The notes beneath the pieces were generated by a model. It saw only the letters and a list, made by a program, of their open reading frames with translations, searched no databases and was not told the origin of the DNA. From positions 5,876,501 to 5,940,500 of the forward strand of contig NZ_CP097322.1 in NCBI RefSeq assembly GCF_023515955.1: a DNA stretch of 64,000 nucleotides, given 5' to 3'. The DNA is from Streptomyces sp. RerS4. GTDB lineage: Bacteria > Actinomycetota > Actinomycetes > Streptomycetales > Streptomycetaceae. A program made the translations under genes and the position numbers. Positions 40,372 through 49,434 of the stretch are shown piece after piece. Numbering within the stretch: the stretch's first letter is position 1; each line of letters starts with the position of its first letter.

Positions 40372-40459
40372 CCCGCGTCCGCGGCAGCCCCTCGCGACCG
40401 CTGCCCTCCCCCGAGGACGGGAGCGGCCGGTACCCCCAAAGCCGAAAGGCCGCATCGCC

Positions 40460-42115
40460 ATGCGCATTCTCGGAATCAACGCGCTCTTCCACGACCCCGC
40501 CGCCGCCCTCGTCATCGACGGCCGCACCGTCGCCGCCGCCGAGGAGGAGCGGTTCTCGCGGCGCAAGCACGGCAAGCGGCCGGTGCCGTTCTCCGCGTGG
40601 GAACTCCCGGAGCAGGCCGCGATGTGGTGCTTGCGCCGCGCCGGGCTCCGTCCCCAGGACCTGGACGTCGTCGCGTACTCCTACGACCCCGAGCTGGCCC
40701 TGCCGGCCGAGGTCATGGGCCTGCACGACCCCTGGGACCACCTGCGGCAGACGTACGCCCGCGAGGTCCCGGGCTTCCTGGCGACCGCGCTGCCCGGCCT
40801 CGACCCGGGCATCGTCCGCTTCGTCCCCCACCACGTGGCCCACGCCGCCTCCAGCGCCTTCGCCGCCGACGGCGCCGACCGCAGCTCCGTCCTCGTCCTC
40901 GACGGACGGGGCGAGCGCGCCTCGCACCTGGCCGCCCGCCGGATCGGCAGCCGGCTGGAGCCCCTGCACGCGCAGGACCTGCCGCACTCGCTGGGACTCG
41001 TCTACGAGGAACTCACCGAGCACCTCGGCTTCCTGAGGTCCTCCGACGAGTTCAAGGTGATGGCCCTCGCCTCCCACGGCACCCCGCGACTGCTGCCCGA
41101 GCTACGGCGCTACGTCCACCCCACCGGCGACGGCGGGTTCCGCGCCACCGGCGTCCCCTGGGCGGAGTTCTGCCCACCGCGCGGCGCCGACGAGCCCTGG
41201 ACCGCCGCCCACGCGGACGTCGCCGCCAGTGCCCAGGCCGTACTGGAGGAGACCCTGCTCGACCTGGCGCGCTGGCTGCACGGACGCACCCACGACCAGG
41301 TCCTCACCCTGGCCGGCGGCGTCGCCCTCAACTGCGTCGCCAACTCCCGCATCGCCCGCGAGGGCCCCTTCTCGCGCGTGTGGGTGCAGCCCGCGGCGGG
41401 CGACGCCGGAACGGCCCTCGGCTCGGCGCTGTACCTCGCCGCCCAAGCGGGGGAGGACCCCGAACCGATGGACGGCGCCGACCTGGGCCGCGACTGGTCC
41501 GACGCGGAACTCGGAGCCTGGCTCAAGACGGCGGGCGTGCCCTTCGAGCGCCCGGCGGACATCGCCGCGACCGTCGCGCAGGCCCTCGCCGACAACGCCA
41601 TCGTCGCCTGGTTCCAAGGGCGCTCCGAATACGGGCCGCGCGCGCTCGGGCACCGCTCCCTCCTGGCGCACCCCGGCCACGAGGGCAACCTGGAACGCCT
41701 GAACGACGTCAAGGGGCGCGAGCAGTTCCGGCCGGTGGCCCCCATGGTCCTGGCCGAGCGGGCGGCCGAGATCTTCGACGGGCCCCTGCCCAGCCCGTAC
41801 ATGCTGTTCGTCCACGACGTGGCCGCCGACTGGCGGGAACGCATCCCGGCCGTCGTCCACGTCGACGGGACGGCCCGCATCCAGACGGTCGACCGGGCCC
41901 GCGAACCCCTGGTGGCGCGCATGCTCACCGAGTTCGAGAAGCGCACCGGCCTGCCGGTGGTCGTCAACACCAGCCTGAACACCGCAGGGCGCCCGATGGT
42001 CGACGATCCCCGGGACGCGCTGGAGTGCTTCGGCTCCTCGCCCGTGGACCTGCTCGCCATCGGCCCGTACGCCGTCCGGCGCGGCGAACTGTTCCGGAGC
42101 GGGGGGGACTCGTGA
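40460..42115 (+). CDS. NodU/CmcH family carbamoyltransferase
   Basis: A 551-residue O-carbamoyltransferase. The N-terminal domain starts RILGINALFHDPAAALVIDG and AAAEEERFSRRKHGK, the ASKHA-like fold with HHVAHAASSAF metal ligands; the C-terminal YrdC-like part includes FQGRSEYGPRALGHRSLLA, REQFRPVAPMVL and VVNTSLNTAGRPMVDDP. Such enzymes transfer a carbamoyl group from carbamoyl phosphate, through a carbamoyl-adenylate, to a sugar hydroxyl. Here the acceptor is probably a sugar of the cluster's product. Its stop overlaps the GT2 start by 4 bp. Confidence 0.93.
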   Translation: MRILGINALFHDPAAALVIDGRTVAAAEEERFSRRKHGKRPVPFSAWELPEQAAMWCLRRAGLRPQDLDVVAYSYDPELALPAEVMGLHDPWDHLRQTYAREVPGFLATALPGLDPGIVRFVPHHVAHAASSAFAADGADRSSVLVLDGRGERASHLAARRIGSRLEPLHAQDLPHSLGLVYEELTEHLGFLRSSDEFKVMALASHGTPRLLPELRRYVHPTGDGGFRATGVPWAEFCPPRGADEPWTAAHADVAASAQAVLEETLLDLARWLHGRTHDQVLTLAGGVALNCVANSRIAREGPFSRVWVQPAAGDAGTALGSALYLAAQAGEDPEPMDGADLGRDWSDAELGAWLKTAGVPFERPADIAATVAQALADNAIVAWFQGRSEYGPRALGHRSLLAHPGHEGNLERLNDVKGREQFRPVAPMVLAERAAEIFDGPLPSPYMLFVHDVAADWRERIPAVVHVDGTARIQTVDRAREPLVARMLTEFEKRTGLPVVVNTSLNTAGRPMVDDPRDALECFGSSPVDLLAIGPYAVRRGELFRSGGDS

Positions 42116-43194
42116 GCCCGACGACGCAGCATCAGATGACGACGGCGTACGCGGTCGTCGTCCCGACCCTCGGCCGGCCCAGCCTCCGGGCCTGCCTGGA
42201 CGCCCTGGCCGCGGCCACGGCCGACGGCACCGGGCCCAGCGTCGTCGTCCTCGTCCACGACCGGGCGCCGGCCGCGGGCCCGCCCCCGGCCCTCTACGTG
42301 CCGCCGGCCCTGCGCCCGCTGACCACCGTCGTGGCCGGCGGCGGCCGCGGGCCCGCCGCCGCCCGCAACACCGGAACCCGAGCCGCCGGAGCGGTGCCTT
42401 GGGTCGTGTTCCTGGACGACGACGTGGTACCCGGCCCCACCTGGGGCCGTGACCTGGCCCGTGACCTGGCCTCGGCGGCCCGCGACACCGCCGCCGTCAC
42501 CGCCCGCGTCGACGTCCCGCTGCCGGCCGGACGCCGCCCCACCGACTGGGAGCGCAACACCGCCGGACTGGCCACCGCCCGCTGGATCACCGCCGACATG
42601 GCCTTCCGTCGCGAGGCCCTGGAGGCCGCCGGCGGCTTCGACGAACGCTTCCGGCGCGCCTTCCGCGAAGACGCCGACCTCGCCCTGCGCCTCCTCGACG
42701 GCGGATGGACCCTCGCCCCCGGCACCCGGCGCACCACCCATCCGGTCCGGCCCGCCGACCGCTGGGTCTCCGTACGCGTCCAGGCGGGCAACGCCGACGA
42801 CGTACTGATGAGCCGCCTGCACGGACCCGACTGGTGGGCGCGGGCCGCCGCCCCCCGAGGCCGGCTGCCGCGCCACCTCGCGGTCACCGCCGCGGCGGCC
42901 GCCGCGGCGGGCTGCGCGCTCGCCGGACGGGGACGTACCGCCGCCGTGTGCGCGACGGGCTGGCTCGCGGGAACCGCCGAGTTCGCCGCGGCCCGCATCG
43001 CGCCCGGTCCACGGACCCGCTCCGAGGTCGCCACCATGGCCGTCACCAGCGTGCTCATCCCGCCCGTCGCCGCCTGGCACTGGCTGCGCGGACACCTCGT
43101 GCACCGAGCGGCCCGCCCCGCACGGCCCACCGACCCGCCCCACGCGGCCGCGGCGGCCGCGAAGCAGGACCGGTCGGCGTGGGTGCGGTCATGA
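42112..43194 (+). CDS. Membrane-associated family 2 glycosyltransferase
   Basis: A 360-residue GT-A fold transferase. YAVVVPTLGRPSLRACLDAL opens the domain, followed by RGPAAARNTGTRAAG, the metal-binding VVFLDDDVVPGP (DxD) and AFREDADLALRLLDGG. The C-terminal 110 residues hold two to three hydrophobic segments (AVTAAAAAAAGCALAG and VATMAVTSVLIPPVAAW), which probably dock it on the membrane. The GTG at 42112 is coupled to the carbamoyltransferase stop (GTGA), and the stop is coupled to the next gene. Confidence 0.88.
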   Translation: MSPTTQHQMTTAYAVVVPTLGRPSLRACLDALAAATADGTGPSVVVLVHDRAPAAGPPPALYVPPALRPLTTVVAGGGRGPAAARNTGTRAAGAVPWVVFLDDDVVPGPTWGRDLARDLASAARDTAAVTARVDVPLPAGRRPTDWERNTAGLATARWITADMAFRREALEAAGGFDERFRRAFREDADLALRLLDGGWTLAPGTRRTTHPVRPADRWVSVRVQAGNADDVLMSRLHGPDWWARAAAPRGRLPRHLAVTAAAAAAAGCALAGRGRTAAVCATGWLAGTAEFAAARIAPGPRTRSEVATMAVTSVLIPPVAAWHWLRGHLVHRAARPARPTDPPHAAAAAAKQDRSAWVRS

Positions 43195-43829
43195 GCGGCC
43201 GCGACGCGATCCGGGAAGGACCCTGGGTGTGGGGCACCACACGGGCGGGCGCCCGGCGCGGACATCGCCGGGCAACAGGAGCTCTTCCCGACGCCGTGCT
43301 CTTCGACCGTGACGGCACCCTCGTCGTCGACGTGCCCTACAACGGCGACCCGGCCCGGGTGGCGGTGATGCCGTCCGCGCGAGCCGCGATGGCGGCCCTG
43401 CGCGAACGGGGCGTCCCCGTCGGCGTGGTCAGCAACCAGTCCGGGGTGGGCCGCGGGCTGCTGACACGGGAGCAGGTGGACTCCGTACGCCTGCGCGTGG
43501 ACGACCTGCTCGGTCCGTTCGCCGTATGGGCGGTCTGCCCGCACCGGCCCGAGGACGGGTGCGGCTGCCGCAAGCCCGCGCCCGGACTGGTCCTCGCCGC
43601 GTGCGAGCGGCTCGGCGCCACACCCGAACGGACCGTGGTCGTCGGGGACATCGGATCCGACGTGCGGGCCGCGGAAGCCGCCGGTGCGCGCGGGGTCCTG
43701 GTGCCGACGCCGGTCACGCGGCCCGAGGAAGTCGCCGCCGCGGCCGAGACCGCCCCCGACCTCCTGACGGCGGTCCGTCTGATCCTTCGCGCGGGCGGGC
43801 CGCCGTCCGAGCCCGGCGGCGCCCGGTGA
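43191..43829 (+). CDS. gmhB: HAD-IIIA phosphatase, GmhB-like (heptose 1,7-bisphosphate 7-phosphatase)
   Basis: A 212-residue HAD phosphatase. Catalytic motifs are AVLFDRDGTLVVDVPY (two Asp), VVSNQSGVGRG, the zinc-binding loop CPHRPEDGCGCRKPAPG typical of GmhB, and VVVGDIGSDVRAA. GmhB removes the C7 phosphate of heptose 1,7-bisphosphate before nucleotide activation by HldE. An unusual 33-residue basic N-terminal extension precedes the HAD fold. The ATGA overlap with the GT2 gene and GTGA overlap with the following GT9 gene show tight coupling. Confidence 0.87.
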   Translation: MSGRDAIREGPWVWGTTRAGARRGHRRATGALPDAVLFDRDGTLVVDVPYNGDPARVAVMPSARAAMAALRERGVPVGVVSNQSGVGRGLLTREQVDSVRLRVDDLLGPFAVWAVCPHRPEDGCGCRKPAPGLVLAACERLGATPERTVVVGDIGSDVRAAEAAGARGVLVPTPVTRPEEVAAAAETAPDLLTAVRLILRAGGPPSEPGGAR

Positions 43830-44977
43830 ACGCCCCGCGCAGCCTGGTCGTGCGCCTCGACAGCGCCGGGGACGTCCTGCTCGCCGGACCCGCCGTACGA
43901 GCGGTGGCGGCCGGCTCCTCCCACACCACCCTGCTCTGCGGCCCCCTCGGGATTCCGGCGGCGCGGGTACTGCCCGGCGTGGACGACGTACTGGTCTACG
44001 ACGCCCCCTGGGTCGGGCTGGAACCCGGCCGGACCTCGCGCGAGGAGTGCGGACTGCTGGTGGACGCCCTGTCGGCCGGCCGCTTCGACCGCGGGGTGGT
44101 CCTCGTCTCGTACCACCAGAGCCCACTGCCGACCGCCCTGCTGCTCGCCCTCGCGGGGGTGGAACGGGTGGCCGCCGACTGCGAGGAGTACCCCGGCTCG
44201 CTGCTCGCACTGCGGCACCGGCGGCTGCCCGGACGGCACGAGGCCGAGGCCGCGCTCGACCTGGTGCGCGACTTCGGCTTCGACCTGCCGCCGGGCGACG
44301 ACGGCGCCCTGCGGGTGTCGCCCCCGCCCGACACCATCCGGCTGACCGGCCCCGAACCGTACGTCGTCCTCCATCCGGGGGCCGCCGTCGCCGCCCGCCG
44401 CTGGAGCGCCGGCCGGGCGGCGCGCGCCGCCGCCGCGCTGCACCGGGCGGGCCACCGGGTCGTGGTCACCGGCAGCCGCGCCGAGAAGGAGCTCACCGCC
44501 GAGGTGGCGGGCCGGCACGGACTCGACCTGGGCGGCGCCACCGCCGACCTGCACGAGCTGGCCGGGGTCCTGGCGGGCGCGCGGGCCGTGGTGACGGGCA
44601 ACACCGGCCCCATGCACCTGGCCTGCGCCGTGGGAACGCCCGTCGTCTGCCTCTTCGCTCCCGTGGTGCCCGCCGAACGCTGGCGGCCCTACGGCGTTCC
44701 CCACGTCCTGCTCGGCGACCAGAGCGCCGCCTGCGCCGGCAGCCGGGCCCGGACGTGCCCGCTGCCGGGACACCCCTGCCTGGACTCCGTGAGCGACGCG
44801 GAGGTCCTGGCGGCCGTGGCCGGCCTCCTCGGACGCCCGCCGACGAACGGACACCCACCCGTCAACGAGCAGCCACCGGTCAACGAGCGGCCACCCGTCA
44901 GCGGACGCGCACCCGCCCACGGGCACCCGCCCGTCAACGGGCACCCACCCGTCAACGGGCACCCGACCCCCGCCTGA
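43826..44977 (+). CDS. Family 9 glycosyltransferase (heptosyltransferase-like)
   Basis: A 383-residue GT-B transferase of the ADP-heptose:LPS heptosyltransferase family. RSLVVRLDSAGDVLLAGPAV is the N-terminal signature; the donor site contains VVLHPGAAVAARRWSAGR and VVTGNTGPMHLACAVGTP. The fold ends near residue 340. After that come about 45 residues of six-residue repeats, (G/E)(H/R/Q)PPVN-like, encoded by an 18-bp tandem repeat; this tail is not part of the family. It probably transfers heptose from ADP-heptose to an acceptor glycan. The GTG overlaps the gmhB stop. Confidence 0.9.
   Translation: MNAPRSLVVRLDSAGDVLLAGPAVRAVAAGSSHTTLLCGPLGIPAARVLPGVDDVLVYDAPWVGLEPGRTSREECGLLVDALSAGRFDRGVVLVSYHQSPLPTALLLALAGVERVAADCEEYPGSLLALRHRRLPGRHEAEAALDLVRDFGFDLPPGDDGALRVSPPPDTIRLTGPEPYVVLHPGAAVAARRWSAGRAARAAAALHRAGHRVVVTGSRAEKELTAEVAGRHGLDLGGATADLHELAGVLAGARAVVTGNTGPMHLACAVGTPVVCLFAPVVPAERWRPYGVPHVLLGDQSAACAGSRARTCPLPGHPCLDSVSDAEVLAAVAGLLGRPPTNGHPPVNEQPPVNERPPVSGRAPAHGHPPVNGHPPVNGHPTPA
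44849..44971 (+). repeat. 18-bp tandem repeat encoding a GHPPVN tail
   Basis: Six 18-bp units start at 44849, 44867, 44885, 44903, 44921 and 44939, followed by a partial unit. Most encode G-H-P-P-V-N or close variants (EQPPVN, ERPPVS, GRAPAH). The last full units are nearly identical, the early ones more diverged. It extends the C-terminus of the GT9 protein in frame and is a likely site of copy-number variation. Confidence 0.9.
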
Positions 44978-44996
44978 ACGATCGAGGAGCCGGCGC

Positions 44997-45959
44997 ATGA
45001 ACATCCTCCTGTGGCACGTCCACGGTTCCTGGACCACCGCGTTCGTCCAGGGCCCCCACACCTACCTGGTGCCGGTCACCCCGGACCGGGGACCGGACGG
45101 CCTGGGCCGCGCCCGCACCTTCGACTGGCCGGCCTCGGTCCGCGAGGTCACACCGGCCGCCCTCGCCGACACCCCCGTCGACCTCGTCGTACTGCAACGC
45201 CCCCACGAGGCGGAACTCGCCGAACGCCACCTGGGCCGCCGACCGGGCCGCGACGTCCCCGCCGTGTACCTGGAGCACAACGCCCCCGACGGCGCCGTGC
45301 CGCGGACCCGCCACCCGTACGCCGACCGCGACGACGTGACCCTCGTCCACGTCACCCACTTCAACCGGCTCTTCTGGGACAACGGCAGCACCCGCGCCGA
45401 GGTCATCGAACACGGCATCGTCGATCCGGGCCACCTCTACACCGGCGCCCTGCCGCGCGCCGCCGTGGTCGTCAACGAGCCGATCCGTCGCGGCCGTCAC
45501 ACCGGCACGGACCTGCTGCCCGAGCTGGCCCGCGCCGCGCCGCTGGACGTCTTCGGCATGCGCACCGAGGGACTCGCCGCGCACCTCGGCCTGCCCGCCG
45601 AGCGCTGCCGCTCGTACGAGCTGCCCCAGCGGGACCTGCACGCCGCCATGGCGCGGCGCCGTCTCTACCTGCACCCGGTGCGCTGGACCTCCCTGGGCCT
45701 GTCCCTCCTGGAAGCCATGCACCTGGGCATGCCCGTCGTCGCCCTCGCCACCACCGAGGCCGTGGAGGCCGTACCGTCCGGCACCGGCGTGCTGTCCACC
45801 CGTCCCGAGGTCCTGGCCCGCGCCGCCCGCCACTACCTCCACGAACCGGAGGCCGCGGCCGAGGACGGCGCGCGGGCCCGGCAGGCGGCCCTCGAACGCT
45901 ACGGCCTCAAACGCTTCCTGGACGATTGGGAGCGACTGATCGCGGAGGTGCGGTCATGA
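44997..45959 (+). CDS. Glycosyltransferase (GT4/GT-B type)
   Basis: A 320-residue putative GT-B enzyme. It begins NILLWHVHGSWTTAFVQGPH, then has VYLEHNAPDGAVPRTRHPYA and VTHFNRLFWDNGSTRAEVIE. The donor half contains RRRLYLHPVRWTSLGLSLLE and AMHLGMPVVALATTEAVEAV, the conserved acidic region of GT4 enzymes. The donor and acceptor are unknown. GAGGAG supports the ATG at 44997, and its stop is coupled (ATGA) to the next glycosyltransferase. Confidence 0.88.
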   Translation: MNILLWHVHGSWTTAFVQGPHTYLVPVTPDRGPDGLGRARTFDWPASVREVTPAALADTPVDLVVLQRPHEAELAERHLGRRPGRDVPAVYLEHNAPDGAVPRTRHPYADRDDVTLVHVTHFNRLFWDNGSTRAEVIEHGIVDPGHLYTGALPRAAVVVNEPIRRGRHTGTDLLPELARAAPLDVFGMRTEGLAAHLGLPAERCRSYELPQRDLHAAMARRRLYLHPVRWTSLGLSLLEAMHLGMPVVALATTEAVEAVPSGTGVLSTRPEVLARAARHYLHEPEAAAEDGARARQAALERYGLKRFLDDWERLIAEVRS

Positions 45960-47218
45960 CTCCCTTCTCCCGACCGACTCCCTCGGCCGGCCCCCGACGG
46001 TCGCTGTCCCTGGCGCTGGTCTCCGAACACGCCAGCCCGTTGGCCGCGCTGGGCGGAGTCGACGCCGGCGGGCAGAACGTCCACGTCGCCTGCCTGGCCG
46101 GGGCCTTGGCCGACCGAGGCCACCGGGTCACGGTGTACACCCGGCGCGACGCGTGCGACCTGCCCGAGCGCGTGCAGCTGCGCGCCGGCGTCACGGTGCA
46201 CCACGTCCCGGCCGGTCCGCCCGAGTACCTCCCGAAGGATGAACTGCTTCCGCACATGCGTGAGTTCGCCTACCACCTGATGGACCGCTGGCAGCACGAC
46301 CGGCTTCCCGACCTGATCCACTCGCACTTCTGGATGTCGGGCCTCGCCTCCCTCGCCGCCGCACGGGAACTGGGGCTGCCGATGCTGCACACCTACCACG
46401 CCCTCGGAACCGTCAAGAAACGGCACCAGGGGGCCGCCGACACCAGCCCGTCCTCGCGCATCGGCTGCGAACGGGAAGTCGGCCTCGGCTGCGACCGGAT
46501 CGTGGCCACCTGCCGCGACGAGGTCGACGAACTCGAACGCATGGGCGTCCCGGCGGACAAGGCCGACGTGGTCCCGTGCGGCGTGGACACCGACCGGTTC
46601 CGGCCCGACGGCCCGGTCGCCGAGCGCGGAACGCACCACCGCCACCGGCTGCTCCAGCTCGGGCGGCTGGTCGCCCGCAAGGGAGCGGCCACGTCCATCG
46701 CGGCGCTGGCCCACCTGCCCGAAGCGGAACTCGTGGTCGCCGGCGGGCCGGACGCCGATCGGCTGGACGACGACCCCGAGGTACGCCGCCTGCGCGCCCT
46801 CGCCCGGGGCGCCGGGGTCGCCGACCGGGTGCGCTTCCTCGGCGCGGTCGCCTGCGCCGACGTACCGGCGCTGCTGCGCAGCGCCGACGTCGTGCTCTGT
46901 CCGGCGGACTACGAACCGTTCGGCATCGTGCCGCTGGAGGCCATGGCGTGCGGCCGTCCCGTCGTGGCCAGCGCCGTCGGCGGGCAGCTCGACACCGTCG
47001 CGGACCGGGAGACCGGACGGCTGGTGCCGCCCGGGGACCCGGACGCGCTGGCGCAGGCCGTGGCCGGCCTGCTGGCCGATCCGGGCCTGCGCGAGGCGTA
47101 CGGCGCGGCCGGCCGGCGTCGCGTGACGAGCCGGTACGGCTGGGCGCAGGTCGCCTCGGCCACCGAACGGTCCTACCGCGTCGCACTCGCCGGCCGGCTC
47201 ACCCCGGCGAGGCCGTGA
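45956..47218 (+). CDS. Family 4 glycosyltransferase
   Basis: A 420-residue GT4 enzyme of the MshA/sucrose-synthase-like subgroup. The glycine-rich N-terminal loop is ALGGVDAGGQNVHVACLAGA, followed by DLIHSHFWMSGLAS, HTYHALGTVKKRHQG and VVPCGVDTDRFRP. The donor-binding half has LLQLGRLVARKG, DVVLCPADYEPFGIVPLEAM (EX7E) and ACGRPVVASAVGG. It uses a nucleotide sugar to retain anomeric configuration. It starts by ATGA overlap and ends against the likely GTG of the gmhA gene. Confidence 0.92.
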   Translation: MTPFSRPTPSAGPRRSLSLALVSEHASPLAALGGVDAGGQNVHVACLAGALADRGHRVTVYTRRDACDLPERVQLRAGVTVHHVPAGPPEYLPKDELLPHMREFAYHLMDRWQHDRLPDLIHSHFWMSGLASLAAARELGLPMLHTYHALGTVKKRHQGAADTSPSSRIGCEREVGLGCDRIVATCRDEVDELERMGVPADKADVVPCGVDTDRFRPDGPVAERGTHHRHRLLQLGRLVARKGAATSIAALAHLPEAELVVAGGPDADRLDDDPEVRRLRALARGAGVADRVRFLGAVACADVPALLRSADVVLCPADYEPFGIVPLEAMACGRPVVASAVGGQLDTVADRETGRLVPPGDPDALAQAVAGLLADPGLREAYGAAGRRRVTSRYGWAQVASATERSYRVALAGRLTPARP

Positions 47219-48027
47219 ACGAGCGGCCGGCCCCCTCGGCCTCCCGCCCGATCCGCACCGCCGGCGCGATACCCGCCCGGCCCGGCGATCCGTCCCCGGC
47301 AGCCACGATGACCGAAGGAGGTGGGGCCCGGCCCGCTCCCCGCAGCGGCCGGCCCGACACCATGAAGCAGACCCCCGTACACGCCGACGCACACGCGCAC
47401 TGCCAGTCGCTCCAGGACGCCCTGGGACACCTGCGGGCCACCGGCCTGGACCGGCTGGCCCGCTGGGGCCACCGGCTCGCCGCCGTCCTGCCCGCGGGCG
47501 GCCGGCTGCTCGCCGCCGGGAACGGCGGCAGCGCCGCCCAGGCCCAGCACCTGACCGCGGAACTCGTCGGCCGCTACCGCGAGGAGCGCGCCGCCTATTC
47601 GGCCATCGCCCTGCACGCGGAGACCTCCAGCGTCACGGCCATCGGCAACGACTACGGCTTCGAGCACGTCTTCGCCCGCCAGGTGGCGGCGCACGGCCGC
47701 GCCGGGGACGTCCTGCTCCTGCTGTCGACCTCCGGCCGCAGCACCAACCTCCTGTCGGCCGCCATGACGGCCCGCGCGGCGGGCGTGGAGGTGTGGGCCC
47801 TCACCGGCCCCGACCCGAACCCGCTCGCCGAGGCCGCCGACCAGGCCCTGTGCATTTCGGCGGACACGGCGGCGACCGTGCAGGAGACCCATCTGGTGGC
47901 GGTCCACCTGCTGTGCGAGTCGTTCGACGCCGCGCTCGCCGAGGCCGGCCGCACCACCGTCTCCCGGCCCGCAGGCGGCAAGAAGCACCGCCCGCCGGTC
48001 CCCGCTCTCGGCAGGAGGCTGCGGTGA
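47215..48027 (+). CDS. gmhA: SIS-domain sedoheptulose-7-phosphate isomerase
   Basis: A phosphoheptose isomerase that converts sedoheptulose 7-phosphate to D-glycero-D-manno-heptose 7-phosphate. The SIS domain shows LLAAGNGGSAAQAQHLTAEL, SVTAIGNDYGFEHVFARQ, LLLSTSGRSTNLLSA and the catalytic Glu in TVQETHLVAVHLLCE. The GTG at 47215 overlaps the GT4 stop by 4 bp, the pattern of this operon, and gives 270 residues. The family core starts only at the ATG at 47362; the intervening 49 residues are Pro/Ala/Arg-rich. The real start could be 47308 or 47362. Confidence 0.88.
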   Translation: MNERPAPSASRPIRTAGAIPARPGDPSPAATMTEGGGARPAPRSGRPDTMKQTPVHADAHAHCQSLQDALGHLRATGLDRLARWGHRLAAVLPAGGRLLAAGNGGSAAQAQHLTAELVGRYREERAAYSAIALHAETSSVTAIGNDYGFEHVFARQVAAHGRAGDVLLLLSTSGRSTNLLSAAMTARAAGVEVWALTGPDPNPLAEAADQALCISADTAATVQETHLVAVHLLCESFDAALAEAGRTTVSRPAGGKKHRPPVPALGRRLR

Positions 48028-49421
48028 ACGGCCCCGGGCCGCTGACCGTGGTCGGCGACGTCCTCCTCGACCACGACATCCGCGGCGACGTGGGACGCCT
48101 CGCCCCCGACGCCCCCGTGCCCGTCGTCGACGTCACCGCCGACCTCCACCGCGCCGGCGGAGCCGGTCTGGCCGCCCTCCTCGCCGCCCGCGGCGGCCGT
48201 GAGGTCGTCCTGGTCACCGCGCTGGGCGAGGACCGGGCCAGCGACCGCCTACGCGAGGTCCTGGAGGGGCGGGTACGGCTGGTGGAGCTTCCGCTCGACG
48301 GAACGCTGCCGGAGAAGACGCGGGTCCTGGCCGCCGGCCGCCCCCTCGTACGGATCGACCGGGGCGGCGGCGAGGTCGGCCCGCCCACCGCCGCCGTCCG
48401 CGAAGCACTGCAGCGGGCGTCCGCCGTCCTGGTCGCGGACTACGGCAGGGGAACGGCCGACTCCGTACGGCCCCTGCTGGCCGCGGCGGCCCGGCGCGCC
48501 CCGCTGGTGTGGGACCCCCACCCGCGGGGCGGCCCGCCGGTTCCCGGCGCCCGCCTGGTGACCCCCAACGCGGCCGAGGCCGCCGCCCTCTGCCCCGCCG
48601 AGGACGACTCGCTGGGCGCGCACGCCCGCAGGGGCGCCGAACTGGCGCAGCGGTGGGAGGCCGTCACCGTGGCGGTGACCCTCGGCGCACGCGGCGCCTT
48701 CCTGACCCGCCCGCACACGCCGGCCCCCATGCTCGTCCCCGCGCCCTACACGGCCACCGGCGACCCGTGCGGCGCCGGCGACTGCTTCGCCGCCATCGCC
48801 GCCGCCGCCCTCGCGGACGGCGCCCTCCCGGAGGAGGCAGTGCAGCGAGCGGTGACGGGCGCCGCCGCCTTCGTCGCCGCCGGCGGCGCCTCCGACCCCG
48901 CTTTGTGGCGCTCGCCCGGTACCACCGCCCCGATGGACCGGCCCGTCGGCGACGCCTTCGCGCTGGCCGACAGCGTGCGGGCGCGCGGCGGCACCGTGGT
49001 GGCCACCGGCGGCTGCTTCGACCTGCTGCACGCCGGGCACGTGGGCCTGCTCGACAGCGCGCGGCGCATCGGTGACTGTCTGATCGTCTGCGTGAACAGC
49101 GACGCATCCCTCCGCCGGCTGAAGGGGGAGGGCCGTCCGCTGACCCCGCTGGAGGACCGCCTGCGCGTCCTGGCGGCGCTGGGCAGCGTCGACGCGGTCG
49201 TGGCCTTCGAGGAGGACACCCCCGAGACGCTGCTGCGGTCGCTGCGGCCGGACGTCTGGGTCAAGGGCGGCGACTACACCCCCGAAGGGCTCCCGGAGGC
49301 CGCGGTCGTGCGGGAGTGGGGCGGCCAGGCCGTCGTCCTGCCGTACCTGGACGGCCGGTCCACCACCCGCCTCGCCGCACGGGCCGCGCGCGCCGCGCGG
49401 GACTCCCGTACGACCTCCTGA
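48024..49421 (+). CDS. hldE: Bifunctional heptose 7-phosphate kinase / heptose 1-phosphate adenyltransferase
   Basis: A 465-residue two-domain enzyme. The N-terminal ribokinase-like domain (about residues 1-305) has VVGDVLLDHDIRGDVGR, a GGAGLAALLAARGG turn and the catalytic TGDPCGAGDCFAA. The C-terminal cytidylyltransferase-like domain begins VVATGGCFDLLHAGHVGLLD (HxGH) and has CVNSDASLRRLKG. It phosphorylates heptose 7-phosphate at C1 and, after GmhB acts, adds AMP to give ADP-heptose. The GTG at 48024 is coupled to gmhA. Together with gmhA and gmhB it completes ADP-D-glycero-D-manno-heptose synthesis in this operon. Confidence 0.93.
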   Translation: MNGPGPLTVVGDVLLDHDIRGDVGRLAPDAPVPVVDVTADLHRAGGAGLAALLAARGGREVVLVTALGEDRASDRLREVLEGRVRLVELPLDGTLPEKTRVLAAGRPLVRIDRGGGEVGPPTAAVREALQRASAVLVADYGRGTADSVRPLLAAAARRAPLVWDPHPRGGPPVPGARLVTPNAAEAAALCPAEDDSLGAHARRGAELAQRWEAVTVAVTLGARGAFLTRPHTPAPMLVPAPYTATGDPCGAGDCFAAIAAAALADGALPEEAVQRAVTGAAAFVAAGGASDPALWRSPGTTAPMDRPVGDAFALADSVRARGGTVVATGGCFDLLHAGHVGLLDSARRIGDCLIVCVNSDASLRRLKGEGRPLTPLEDRLRVLAALGSVDAVVAFEEDTPETLLRSLRPDVWVKGGDYTPEGLPEAAVVREWGGQAVVLPYLDGRSTTRLAARAARAARDSRTTS

Positions 49422-49434
49422 AACCGGCTCCGGG

